Made by a program: the position numbers and the translations under genes
Notes under the pieces: model-generated
Told to the model about the DNA's origin: nothing
The model's input: the letters and a program-made list of their open reading frames with translations, nothing else
The model's database searches: none
Assembly (NCBI GenBank): GCA_020633435.1
Contig: JACKDP010000010.1
Location: 186,001-250,000, forward strand
From: Myxococcales bacterium
GTDB taxonomy: Bacteria > Myxococcota_A > Bradymonadia > UBA7976 > UBA1532
Direction: 5' to 3'
DNA: 64,000 bases
In this document: positions 56,567 to 64,000 of the stretch, one piece after another
Layout of the letters: each line of letters starts with the position of its first letter
Position numbering within the stretch: position 1 is the first letter of the stretch

Positions 56567-58423
56567 CTAGAAGAGCGTGTACGAGAAGCGCAGCTGCAGG
56601 TTGTGCTCCGTCAGCACGCCTTCCTCCAGCGTCAACGCCGCGTTCTGCACGGCGTTGAAGCGGTAGGTGAGCGACGCGAAGCTGGCGAGCCGCAGGTTCA
56701 CCTGGTTGCGCCACGTAAAGATGAAGGGCGCCCCCGTGTCGAAGGGCAGCAGCGAGTCGAACTCGGTGCTCAGCGTGATCCAGCGCGAGACGCGGGCCTG
56801 GCCGATGGCCGTGCTCTCCACCCCTTCGACGTGGTCGTCCTTCACGGGCACCAGGCGGTCGGGGCTGCCATCCTGCAGCACGAGCAGCCCGTTGGCGACG
56901 AGTTGCCGCGCCCCGATGCCGAGGCGCAGGTTGAGCTCGGCCGTCCGCGACTGGAACACCTTGAAGTTGCCGCCGGTGCCCTGGATGAACTCCAGCGGGG
57001 CGAAGCTGTCGGCGATCTGCACGCGGTCGACGCCGGTGAAGATGATGTCCCCGTTCTCATCGGCCACGTCCTCCGGCGCCTCGAACTCGGCGTGGCGCGG
57101 CAGGATCTGCGTCTCCAGGCCGGCGCGCACGTAGGGCCCGAACCAGTCCACCAGCGAGTAGGTGTAGATGGTGTGCAGGAACAGGCGATCCTTGAGGTTG
57201 CGCAGCCGGCTCTCGCCCGAGGGGCGCGTCTGGCTCTCCTCGGCCTCCAGCCGCGTCACCCAGCGGTGGTCGCCGGCCGTCATGCGGGCGGCCACGTCCA
57301 GGAAGACGTTGAGGACGAGGGACCAGCCCTCGCTGGTGGCCGCGACGGCGTTGCGCAGGAAGACGACGTCGCCGCCCAGGATGCCGGTGAAGTTCCAGGT
57401 GCGGTCGGTGGGCTCGCCCTCGTCGGCCAGCCCGGCCCCCTCGAAGTCGCCGGTGTCGGGGTTCTGGACGAGGACGAAGCGCGTCATCTCGCCCGGCAGC
57501 AGCCGCACCGTGCTGAAGTTGGTGCGGTCGCGGTAGGTGCCGCCGGACTGGACGATCTTGTAGGTGCCGGGCGGCAGCACCCAGACGCGCAGCTGCTCGC
57601 CCAGCAGGGCGTCGGCGCCGAAGCCCAGGCCCACCACCTCGCGGTCGTCCATGTTGATGAGCTCGTAGGTGCCGCGGAAGGGCACGAACTGGGGATCGAC
57701 GACCTGGATCTCGAGGGCGGCGTAGGCGGCGGGCACCACGGTCGTCCGCCCCGCCTCGACGTTCAGCTCGACGCGCACCTGCTGGTGCTCGGCGCCGTCG
57801 CCGAACCGCAGCGTGTGCGTGCCGGGCGCCACCACGATACGGCGGCCGGGCCGGCCCTCCGCCAAGGCGGTGCGGCCGTCGAACACCGTCACCAGCGGCT
57901 CGCGGTCGTCCAGGCCGAGGGAGGGCAGGAAGACGGCGCCCATGCCCGCCGGCACGACCGTCGCGTCCTCGCGCAGCTGCGGGTGGTCGTCCCAGAACTG
58001 CGTCGGATCGGGGCCGATGACGGTCTCGACCGGCGGCGGATCCGGCTGGGGCAGGGGCTCGTCGCTCTCCTGGCCGAAGACGCGGCACTGGAGCTTCTCG
58101 ATGTCCACCTCATCGACGGGGTAGAGCGCGCAGACGGCCAGGCAGGTGCCCCGGTTGCCGAGGAAGACGTCGGGGCAGCGGATCGCCATGTCGTCGCAGT
58201 AGGTCTCGCACGCGGCCGAGGCGACGGGCGGCGGCGGGATGACCACGACGGCCACCGTGGCGGGGGCGGCGCTGGGCGGGGCGACCGGGGCGGCCGGCGC
58301 CGCGGGCTCGGCGGCCGGCGGCGCCGACCCCGGGCCCGCGGTGGGCACGTCATCGGGGACGGCCAGCGCGGCGGCGGGCGTCCAGGCGAGGGTCCAGAGG
58401 ACCAGCAGGGAGAGTCGGCTCAC
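56567..58423 (-). CDS. Exported protein with C-terminal outer-membrane beta-barrel
   Basis: 618 residues from GTG (58423). The signal peptide is VSRLSLLVLWTLAWTPAAALA. A Pro/Ala spacer follows, then a Cys-rich unit (CETYCDDMAIRCPDVF…CLAVC, about 55-90), a PEGA-like unit (GRRIVVAPGTHTLRFGDG, about 190-270), and a beta-rich barrel from about 370 to the end. It ends LQLRFSYTLF, with the terminal aromatic residue typical of BAM-inserted barrels. An in-frame ATG at 58477 would add 18 residues before the signal and has a poorly spaced gagg; I prefer GTG. Family not recognised; a lipid- or glycan-anchored porin-like role is inference. Confidence 0.75.
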   Translation of the reverse strand: MSRLSLLVLWTLAWTPAAALAVPDDVPTAGPGSAPPAAEPAAPAAPVAPPSAAPATVAVVVIPPPPVASAACETYCDDMAIRCPDVFLGNRGTCLAVCALYPVDEVDIEKLQCRVFGQESDEPLPQPDPPPVETVIGPDPTQFWDDHPQLREDATVVPAGMGAVFLPSLGLDDREPLVTVFDGRTALAEGRPGRRIVVAPGTHTLRFGDGAEHQQVRVELNVEAGRTTVVPAAYAALEIQVVDPQFVPFRGTYELINMDDREVVGLGFGADALLGEQLRVWVLPPGTYKIVQSGGTYRDRTNFSTVRLLPGEMTRFVLVQNPDTGDFEGAGLADEGEPTDRTWNFTGILGGDVVFLRNAVAATSEGWSLVLNVFLDVAARMTAGDHRWVTRLEAEESQTRPSGESRLRNLKDRLFLHTIYTYSLVDWFGPYVRAGLETQILPRHAEFEAPEDVADENGDIIFTGVDRVQIADSFAPLEFIQGTGGNFKVFQSRTAELNLRLGIGARQLVANGLLVLQDGSPDRLVPVKDDHVEGVESTAIGQARVSRWITLSTEFDSLLPFDTGAPFIFTWRNQVNLRLASFASLTYRFNAVQNAALTLEEGVLTEHNLQLRFSYTLF

Positions 58424-58726
58424 CGCCGCAGCATAGAGGCCCGCCGAGCCAGCGGGAAGGGCTACCTGCGCCTGCATTTCCTCACATGGGATCAGTGGTG
58501 GGATGATGTGAGACCGCGGCCGACAAGTGCAATCATTACGGGCATGTAGGCCGATCTGGGTGGCCCGGGCCTGCCAGCCTGGTGGTTCAGCCGCCCTCCA
58601 CCGGTGCGCCAAAAAATGTGCAGCGATTCCGGCGGATTGGCTCCCATGCGCCGCGGTCTTCCGATGCATGTGTTATTTTGAACTCCGAATTTCGTGGTCA
58701 TCTGGTGATCGCCGGAAAGGGGTGGC
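58424..58726. other. 303-base divergent intergenic region, locally AT-richer
   Basis: It separates the barrel gene (minus) from the kinase/ATPase/TPR gene (plus). It has more A and T than any other long stretch here, including ttattttgaactcc at 58673-58686. TTGAAC (58678-58683) could be a -35, but no convincing -10 lies 16-18 bases on. It holds the inverted repeat listed separately and no gene. Confidence 0.6.
58481..58512. promoter_or_regulatory. Inverted repeat ctcacat…atgtgag between divergent genes
   Basis: Exact 7-base arms (58481-58487 and 58506-58512) with an 18-base spacer. It lies 58 bases before the barrel gene's GTG (minus) and 215 bases before the kinase ATG (plus). Possible operator; the chance of such a short pair by accident is not negligible. 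Confidence 0.25.
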
Positions 58727-61700
58727 ATGTTTTCCTCCAGGAGCCTCTTCGACCTCACCGGCCTCGCCGCCCCGAGCGGCGGCCCGGTGCGCTCGACCGC
58801 TGGAGGGAAACGGCTGCCGCCGCTCGCGGCAGAAAGGACGTCGCAGGCGGTGCCGCTGGGACTCTTCGACCTGAAGGAGGCGGTCGGCGCCGGCGCGATG
58901 GCCCGGGTCTGGCGGGCCGAGCACCGCGGGCTCGGCGTCTCCGTGGCCGTCAAGGTGCTGACCCAGGCCGAGAGCCCCGACGTCCCCATCCTCTTCGCCC
59001 ATGAGGTCCGCGCGGTCGCCCGCCTGGCCCACCCCGGCATCATCCGCTTGCACGATCACGGCGTCATCCCGGCGGCCACGGCCGCCGAGGCGGGGCTGCC
59101 CGACGGGGCGCCCTACCTGGTGATGGAGTGGCTGCCCGGCGGCTCCCTGCGGCAGCGCGCCGGCGCCATGGCCTGGCCCGAGGTCCGCCGCACGCTGCTG
59201 GTGCTGCTCGACGCGCTCTCCCACGCCCACGCCCGCGGCGTCATCCACCGCGATCTGAAGCCCGACAACGTGCTGCTGGCCGAGCGCGGCCCCGTGCTGA
59301 CCGACTTCGGGGTCGCCGCGTCGCTGGAGGAGACCCAGGGCTCCAAGCTGCTGGTCGGCACGCCCAACTACATGGCCCCCGAGCAGATCCGCGGCGACTG
59401 GCATGCCCTCGGCCCCTGGACGGATCTCTACGCGGTGGGCTGCCTGGCGTGGCAGCTCGCCACCGGCGCGGCGCCGTTCGCGGGCCGGGGCCGCCAGGAG
59501 GTCCTGAAGGCGCACCTGCGCCGGGAGCTGCCCGTCTTCGAGCCCCGCATCGAGGTGCCGCCCGGCTTCGAGGGCTGGGTGCGCGGGCTGCTGGCCAAGC
59601 TCCCGGCCGAGCGCCCCCGGTTCGCGGCCACGGCGGCCGCCTCCCTGCTGGCCATCGTCGGGGGTGGGGGCGTCGACGACGTCCTCAGCGTCGTCACGCC
59701 GCCCGAGGACGCCCGGCTCAACCCGGTGCCGGCCCGCTGGCGGCGCCCGGCCACCCCCGCGCCGCCGCCCCCGCTGCCCGGGGTGGGGCGGGCCCTCGTC
59801 AGCCTGCGCGAGGTCGAGCTCAAGGGCCGCGACGAGGAGCGCGACAGCCTGTGGCGGGCGCTGCGGCGCGTGGCCGAGCGGGGCCGGCCGGCGGTGGTGC
59901 TGCTGGAGGGTCCCTCGGGCTACGGGAAGTCTCGCCTGGCGGCGTGGCTCAGCCGCCGGGCCCATGAGCTGGGCGTCGCCGAGACGCTGGTGGCGCGCCA
60001 TGCCCGCCAGACGGGCCCCAGCTGCGGCGTCGGGCCCATGCTCGCCCGGGCGCTGCGCACGGGCGACCTGTCCGCCGAGGACGTCCTCGTCCGCATCAGC
60101 GAGGTCATGGGCGAGGGGGAGGACGACACCGCCCTGGTGCCCGCCCTCGCGGCGCTGACCGGCGGCATCGGCAGCTTCTCCGGGGCAGGGGAGCGGCTGG
60201 TGCTGGGCTCCGAGGCCGAGCGGCACGCCACCCTCCGCCGGGGGCTGGCGCGCCTGGCCCGCGGGCGGCCCCTCGTCATCCACCTCGACGACCTGCAGTG
60301 GGGCCTGGAGGCCATCCGCTTCACGCGGTCGCTGCTGGAGGCGGGCGACGCGCCCCCCATCCTGGTGGTGGCCACCGTCCGCGACGACGTGCTGGTGCCG
60401 GGCTCGCCCGAGGCCGCCGGCCTCGCCGCGCTGCGGGCGATGCGCGCGGTGCGCACGCTGCCGGTCGGCCCCCTGGCCCCCGACGTGCTCGCCGCCATCT
60501 GCCGCGCCATGCTGCCCCTGGGCGCCGAGGTGGTCGATCGGCTGGTGCAGCGGGCCGAGGGCAGCCCGCTCTTCGCCGAGGAGCTCATCCGCCACTGGAT
60601 CCGCACCGAGGCCCTGGAGAGCACGCCCACGGGCTTCCGGCTGCGGGCGGGGACGGACGGCGACGTGCCCGAGGCCGTGGGCACGCTCTGGCAGGCCCGG
60701 ATCGCCGAGGTGCTGGGCGACGACGAGCAGGCCCGCGACGCCTGCGAGCTGGCGGCCGCCCTCGGCCCCGTCATCGACCCCGCGGAGTGGAAGGCCATCT
60801 GCGCGCTGGCGGGCGTGACCCAGCGCCCCGATCTGCACGAGCGCCTGCAGGCGGCCGGGCTGCTGCTGCGCGACACCGCCGAGGGGCCCCTGCGGTTCGC
60901 CCACGTCATGGCCCGCGAGGCCCTGCGGCAGAGCGCTCGGGAGGGCGGCCGCTGGGCGCGCTGGAACGCCCACTGCGCCACCTTCCTCGGCCCCTTCGGG
61001 GACGCCGAGCGCCAGGCCCACCACCTGCTCGCGGCGCGCCGGCTCCAGGAGGCGCTGGCCCCCCTCGACGCGGCCGCCCGCCGGCATCTGGAGCGCGCGG
61101 AGCCCCTGCGGGCCCGCCGGCTGATCCTCGCCCGGGCCCGGGCGCTGCGGGCGCTGCGCGTGGGGCGCCACGACCAGGCGTGGGTCGAGACGCGCGTGGC
61201 CTGGGCCGAGCAGGCCGCGGCGAGCGGGGACGCCGTCGCCGCCCGCCGCCACGGCCGCCGGGCGCTGGCCGAGGCCCGGCCCGCGGGCTTGCCCTGCCTG
61301 GTGGGGCGCGCCCTCATCGTGCTGGGGCGGATGGCGCGCACGAACGGCGACGGCGACGTGGGGCTGGTGGCCCTCGAGGAGGCCCTGCAGGTCGCCGAGC
61401 AGCGCGCGGACTGCCACCTGCTGACAGCGGCGCGGCTCGAGACGCTCTGGAGCCTCGTGCAGGCGGGCCGCCTGGCGGAGGCGGACGTCCTGGCGCGGCG
61501 CGTTCTGACCACCCGCGACGCGGAGCCCTCGCAGATCGCCGAGGCCCGCTACGCCGTGGCCACCCTCGCCTGGCGCCGCGGTCGCATTCACCAGGCCGAG
61601 CTCTACGGCGAGGCGGCCTTCTCGGGCTACCGGGAGGCGGGGGCCCGGACGGGCATGGCCCACGCCGCCTGCCTGCTCGGCGACGTCGCCCGCGCCCGCG

Positions 61701-62263
61701 GCGCCCATGGCACGGCGCGCGACCGCTACCACGAGGGCCTCGCGCTCCTCGACGCGGCCGGGGGAGGCGGCCGGGGCCTCGTGCTCTGCAACCTGGGGCA
61801 GACGTGGCTGGCCCAGGACGATCGGGTGGCCGCCCGCGCAGCCTTCATCGAGGCTCGCCAGGAGGCCGCCCGCGGGACGGACCGCGAGCTGCGCGCGGTC
61901 GTCGACTTCTTCCTGCTGGTCTGCGACGCCCTGGCCGGCCGGTGGCGGGCCTGCGACGGGCGGGCGGGGGTCTTCCTGGTCCTGCGCGATCAGACGCCCG
62001 AGGCGGACGTCGTGGCCCAGGCCCCGGCGCTGGCGCGCATGGCCGAGGCGGCCGGCTCCGCCCGCGTGGCTGACGCGGCCTGGAACCTGGCCGAGCAGTG
62101 GCTCTTCGCCCTCGGCCGCGACGCCGAGGCCCGGGCCATCCAGGCCGAGCGGCTCACGGCCAGCCAGGCGCGGGCCCGGGGCCTCTTCGTGCGGCCGCCC
62201 ACCCGCGAGCCCAGCCTGCCGCCGCTGCCGCGCCGGTCCGAGCCACCCAAGCCCATGAAATAA
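58727..62263 (+). CDS. Ser/Thr protein kinase with AAA/STAND ATPase and TPR repeats
   Basis: 1,178 residues. Kinase domain about 43-300: Gly loop GAGAMARVW, VAVKVL, HRDLKPDNVL near 173, LTDFGVAASL, GTPNYMAPEQ and DLYAVGCLAW. The ATPase at about 375-700 has Walker A GPSGYGKSRLA near 394, Walker B LVIHLDDLQW near 515 and a STAND-type helical end FAHVMAREALRQSAR. From about 760 to 1140 there are TPR-like helix pairs (HLERAEPLRARRLILARARAL, LLDAAGGGGRGLVLCNLG). The C-terminus is Pro-rich. Such multidomain regulators are abundant in Myxococcota. It would sense a protein ligand through the TPRs and phosphorylate targets; both are unknown. Translation starts at ATG with ggaaagggg upstream. The partial gene at the left edge looks like a paralogue. 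Confidence 0.92.
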   Translation: MFSSRSLFDLTGLAAPSGGPVRSTAGGKRLPPLAAERTSQAVPLGLFDLKEAVGAGAMARVWRAEHRGLGVSVAVKVLTQAESPDVPILFAHEVRAVARLAHPGIIRLHDHGVIPAATAAEAGLPDGAPYLVMEWLPGGSLRQRAGAMAWPEVRRTLLVLLDALSHAHARGVIHRDLKPDNVLLAERGPVLTDFGVAASLEETQGSKLLVGTPNYMAPEQIRGDWHALGPWTDLYAVGCLAWQLATGAAPFAGRGRQEVLKAHLRRELPVFEPRIEVPPGFEGWVRGLLAKLPAERPRFAATAAASLLAIVGGGGVDDVLSVVTPPEDARLNPVPARWRRPATPAPPPPLPGVGRALVSLREVELKGRDEERDSLWRALRRVAERGRPAVVLLEGPSGYGKSRLAAWLSRRAHELGVAETLVARHARQTGPSCGVGPMLARALRTGDLSAEDVLVRISEVMGEGEDDTALVPALAALTGGIGSFSGAGERLVLGSEAERHATLRRGLARLARGRPLVIHLDDLQWGLEAIRFTRSLLEAGDAPPILVVATVRDDVLVPGSPEAAGLAALRAMRAVRTLPVGPLAPDVLAAICRAMLPLGAEVVDRLVQRAEGSPLFAEELIRHWIRTEALESTPTGFRLRAGTDGDVPEAVGTLWQARIAEVLGDDEQARDACELAAALGPVIDPAEWKAICALAGVTQRPDLHERLQAAGLLLRDTAEGPLRFAHVMAREALRQSAREGGRWARWNAHCATFLGPFGDAERQAHHLLAARRLQEALAPLDAAARRHLERAEPLRARRLILARARALRALRVGRHDQAWVETRVAWAEQAAASGDAVAARRHGRRALAEARPAGLPCLVGRALIVLGRMARTNGDGDVGLVALEEALQVAEQRADCHLLTAARLETLWSLVQAGRLAEADVLARRVLTTRDAEPSQIAEARYAVATLAWRRGRIHQAELYGEAAFSGYREAGARTGMAHAACLLGDVARARGAHGTARDRYHEGLALLDAAGGGGRGLVLCNLGQTWLAQDDRVAARAAFIEARQEAARGTDRELRAVVDFFLLVCDALAGRWRACDGRAGVFLVLRDQTPEADVVAQAPALARMAEAAGSARVADAAWNLAEQWLFALGRDAEARAIQAERLTASQARARGLFVRPPTREPSLPPLPRRSEPPKPMK

Positions 62264-62284
62264 GAGAAGAATCCCGTCGCTGGC

Positions 62285-64000
62285 TCAGTACGCCAGCAGG
62301 GCCCGCAGCGTCGGCACCAGCCGCCCCTCGGGGCTGTGCAGGTGCTCCAGGGCCGGGCTGAACGGCACGGGCGTGTCCAGCGCGCCGAGCCGCAGCACCG
62401 GCGCGTCCAGCCACTCGAACGCCTGGTGCCCCACGCTGGCGGCGATCTCGGCGCCGAAGCCGCCGGTGACGGGGGCCTCGTGCAGCACCAGCGCCCGCCC
62501 CGTCCGCCGCACCGACGCCAGCACCGCCTCGGCGTCCCAGGGGATGAGCGTCCGCAGGTCGATGACCTCCAGCTCGACGCCCTCGCCCGCCAGCGTCGCC
62601 GCCGCCGCCATGGCCTGGTGCACGCCCACGCCCCAGGTGATGACCGTGGCGTCCCGCCCGGGGCGCGCGACGCGCGCCTTCCCGATGGCCTCCGTGTAGG
62701 CCCCCTCGGGCACCGGCCCCTTCACCGAGCGGTACAGCTTCTTGTGCTCCAGGAAGAGCACCGGGTTGGGATCGGCGAAGGCCGCCAGCAGCAGGCCCTT
62801 CGCGTCGTGGGGGGTGGCCGGCGCGACGACCTTCAGGCCGGCCACCTGCGTGAACCAGCCCTCGACGCTCTGGGAGTGGAACGGCCCGGCTCCCACGCCG
62901 CCGCCGTGGGGGGCGCGCACGACCACGGGCACCGGCGCGCCCCAGCGGTAGTGCGTCTTGGCCAGGTTGTTGACGATCTGGTTGAAGCCGCAGGTGATGA
63001 AGTCGGCGAACTGCAGCTCCACCATCGGGTGGAAGCCGTCGAGGGCCAGGCCCAGGCCGGCGCCGAGGGCCCCCGACTCGATGATGGGGGTGTTGCGCAC
63101 CCGCGCCCGGCCGAACCGCTCGACGAGGCCCTGCGTGATCTTGAAGACGCCCCCGTACTCCGCGATGTCCTGGCCCAGCAGCACCACGCGGGGATCGGCC
63201 TCCATGGCCACCTGCAGGGCGTCGGCGATGGCGTCCACGTAGCGCAGCTCGCGCGCCTCGCCCGTCGGCGCGACGCCGACGGTCACCGCCGACGGTGACG
63301 CCGCGAAGACGTCGGCCAGCTCGGCCTCCGGCGTCGACTCGGGCGTGGGGGCGGCCTGGGCCGTCTCGGCGATGGCGTGGACCTCCTCCACCAGCGTCGC
63401 CCGCAGGGCCGCTCGCGCCGGGGCGTCGAGCACGCCCTGGGCGTCGAGCAGCGCCTCGAAGCGCGCGATGGGATCCTGCTCGGCCCACGCCTCGATGAGG
63501 GCGGGCGGCACGTAGGCCACCCCGGAGGCCTCCTCGTGGCCGCGCATCCGAAACGTCATGCACTCGATGAGCGTGGGCCCGTCGCCGGCCCGCGCGCGTG
63601 CGGCCGCCTCGGCCACCGCCGCCCGCACCGCCAGCACGTCGTTGCCGTCGATCTGCACCCCCGGCATCCCGTAGCCCACCGCGCGATCAGCCAGCCGCGC
63701 GCAGGCGAACTGCTCCCGGACGGGGGTGGAGAGGCCGTACTGGTTGTTCTCGATGAGGAAGATGACGGGCAGGGACCAGACGGCGGCCAGGTTCATGGCC
63801 TCGTGCACGTCGCCCTCGCTGGTGCCGCCGTCGCCGACGAAGGCCAGCGCGACGCGCTCCTCGCCGCGCAGCCGACCCGCCAGCCCGAGGCCGCAGCCCA
63901 CGGGCAGCATGGCGCCCAGGTGGCTGATCATCCCGACGATGTGGTGGGGCAGGGCGCCGAAGTGAAAGCTGCGGTCCCGGCCCGACGTGAAGCCGCCCGT
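62285..64000 (-). CDS. Fused E1 alpha/beta 2-oxoacid dehydrogenase (cut by right edge)
   Basis: At least 571 residues, open to the window edge. The part before M at 63931 (FTSGRDRSFHFGALPHHIVG) is in frame and family-like, so the true start is outside. Residues of the alpha part: TPP-binding FVGDGGTSEGDVHEAMNLAA…IENNQYGLS, then TFRMRGHEEASG. The beta part follows: VLLGQDIAEYGGVFKITQGL, IIESGALGAGLGLA, GPFHSQSVEGWF, PDAKGLLLAA-type DAKGLLLAAF and LRTLIPWDAEAV. A single alpha-beta fusion E1 is typical of 2-oxoisovalerate or acetoin/pyruvate-type complexes. It decarboxylates a 2-oxoacid with TPP and transfers the acyl group to lipoyl E2. The substrate cannot be fixed; branched-chain is the better guess. 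Converges on the kinase gene with 21 bases between stops. Confidence 0.93.
   Translation of the reverse strand, partial: TGGFTSGRDRSFHFGALPHHIVGMISHLGAMLPVGCGLGLAGRLRGEERVALAFVGDGGTSEGDVHEAMNLAAVWSLPVIFLIENNQYGLSTPVREQFACARLADRAVGYGMPGVQIDGNDVLAVRAAVAEAAARARAGDGPTLIECMTFRMRGHEEASGVAYVPPALIEAWAEQDPIARFEALLDAQGVLDAPARAALRATLVEEVHAIAETAQAAPTPESTPEAELADVFAASPSAVTVGVAPTGEARELRYVDAIADALQVAMEADPRVVLLGQDIAEYGGVFKITQGLVERFGRARVRNTPIIESGALGAGLGLALDGFHPMVELQFADFITCGFNQIVNNLAKTHYRWGAPVPVVVRAPHGGGVGAGPFHSQSVEGWFTQVAGLKVVAPATPHDAKGLLLAAFADPNPVLFLEHKKLYRSVKGPVPEGAYTEAIGKARVARPGRDATVITWGVGVHQAMAAAATLAGEGVELEVIDLRTLIPWDAEAVLASVRRTGRALVLHEAPVTGGFGAEIAASVGHQAFEWLDAPVLRLGALDTPVPFSPALEHLHSPEGRLVPTLRALLAY

Noticed and set aside
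18413..58552. 12-base match ggcatgtaggcc at 18413-18424 and 58541-58552
   Set aside because: A 12-base match between two intergenic sites is expected by chance in 64 kb; surrounding bases differ.
58673..61732. 1,019-codon frame antisense to the kinase giant
   Set aside because: Low-complexity Arg/Gln/Gly translation; the plus-strand gene has a full kinase and ATPase motif set.

Overview
The window is very GC-rich chromosomal DNA with nearly every third codon position G or C. It is dominated by exported proteins: lipoproteins with Asp/Ala or Gly/Met/Ala linkers, MopE-type Cys repeats (CNGxDDDCDG), Big/PKD/beta-helix surface proteins, a DUF1501 operon, large Ser/Thr kinases fused to ATPase and TPR domains, and CotH-kinase lipoproteins. 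That combination points to a member of the Myxococcota (old Deltaproteobacteria), probably free-living. This is inference from gene content; no rRNA gene is present. I saw no phage, IS element, tRNA gene or CRISPR array.

Layout. 1-1806: C-terminal part of a kinase/ATPase/TPR regulator cut by the left edge. 1829-5139 (-): NifU-like Fe-S scaffold, acyl-CoA dehydrogenase, HAD hydrolase and M19 dipeptidase-like protein in one tight operon. 5299-8208: CotH-kinase lipoprotein converging on a GH113-like glycosidase. 8336-14048: about 1,900-residue Big/PKD/beta-helix lipoprotein. 14071-16464 (-): primosomal helicase PriA. 16676-19491 (+): three tandem paralogues of an unrecognised family, the best candidate here for something undescribed. 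19510-23577 (-): kinase, TPR membrane protein and Gly-rich lipoprotein operon. 23694-28896 (-): DUF1501 operon with two predicted haem-c proteins. 29024-32419: CoA-transferase, small orphan, rhomboid protease and WrbA. 32513-35616 (-): two MopE-repeat lipoproteins, one fused to an FGE-like domain. 35778-44659 (+): outer-membrane protein, 1,600-residue metzincin-like lipoprotein, HEAT membrane protein and Cys-rich putative-Ig lipoprotein. 44670-49731 (-): MopE lipoprotein and a lamin-tail/CotH lipoprotein. 50097-52395 (+): an unrecognised HExxH membrane protein with a phospholipase-D-like partner. 52403-56537: DUF3160 protein, ribosomal protein L28 and a HEAT protein. 56567-64000: a beta-barrel protein, a second kinase/ATPase/TPR giant and a fused E1 2-oxoacid dehydrogenase cut by the right edge.

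Most genes are not one pathway. Themes are envelope and surface construction, intracellular phospho-signalling, and branched-chain or fatty-acid type CoA metabolism (acyl-CoA dehydrogenase, CoA-transferase, 2-oxoacid dehydrogenase). Packing is extreme: all ten convergent gene pairs have stop codons 0-34 bases apart, and several co-directional genes overlap by ATGA, GTGA or TTGA.

Four genes show reading-frame breaks inside low-complexity GC repeats (8.34-8.6, 16.8, 20.0 and 46.3 kb). They look like sequencing or assembly indels, or slippage in repeats. I annotate those genes as single units and describe the breaks.
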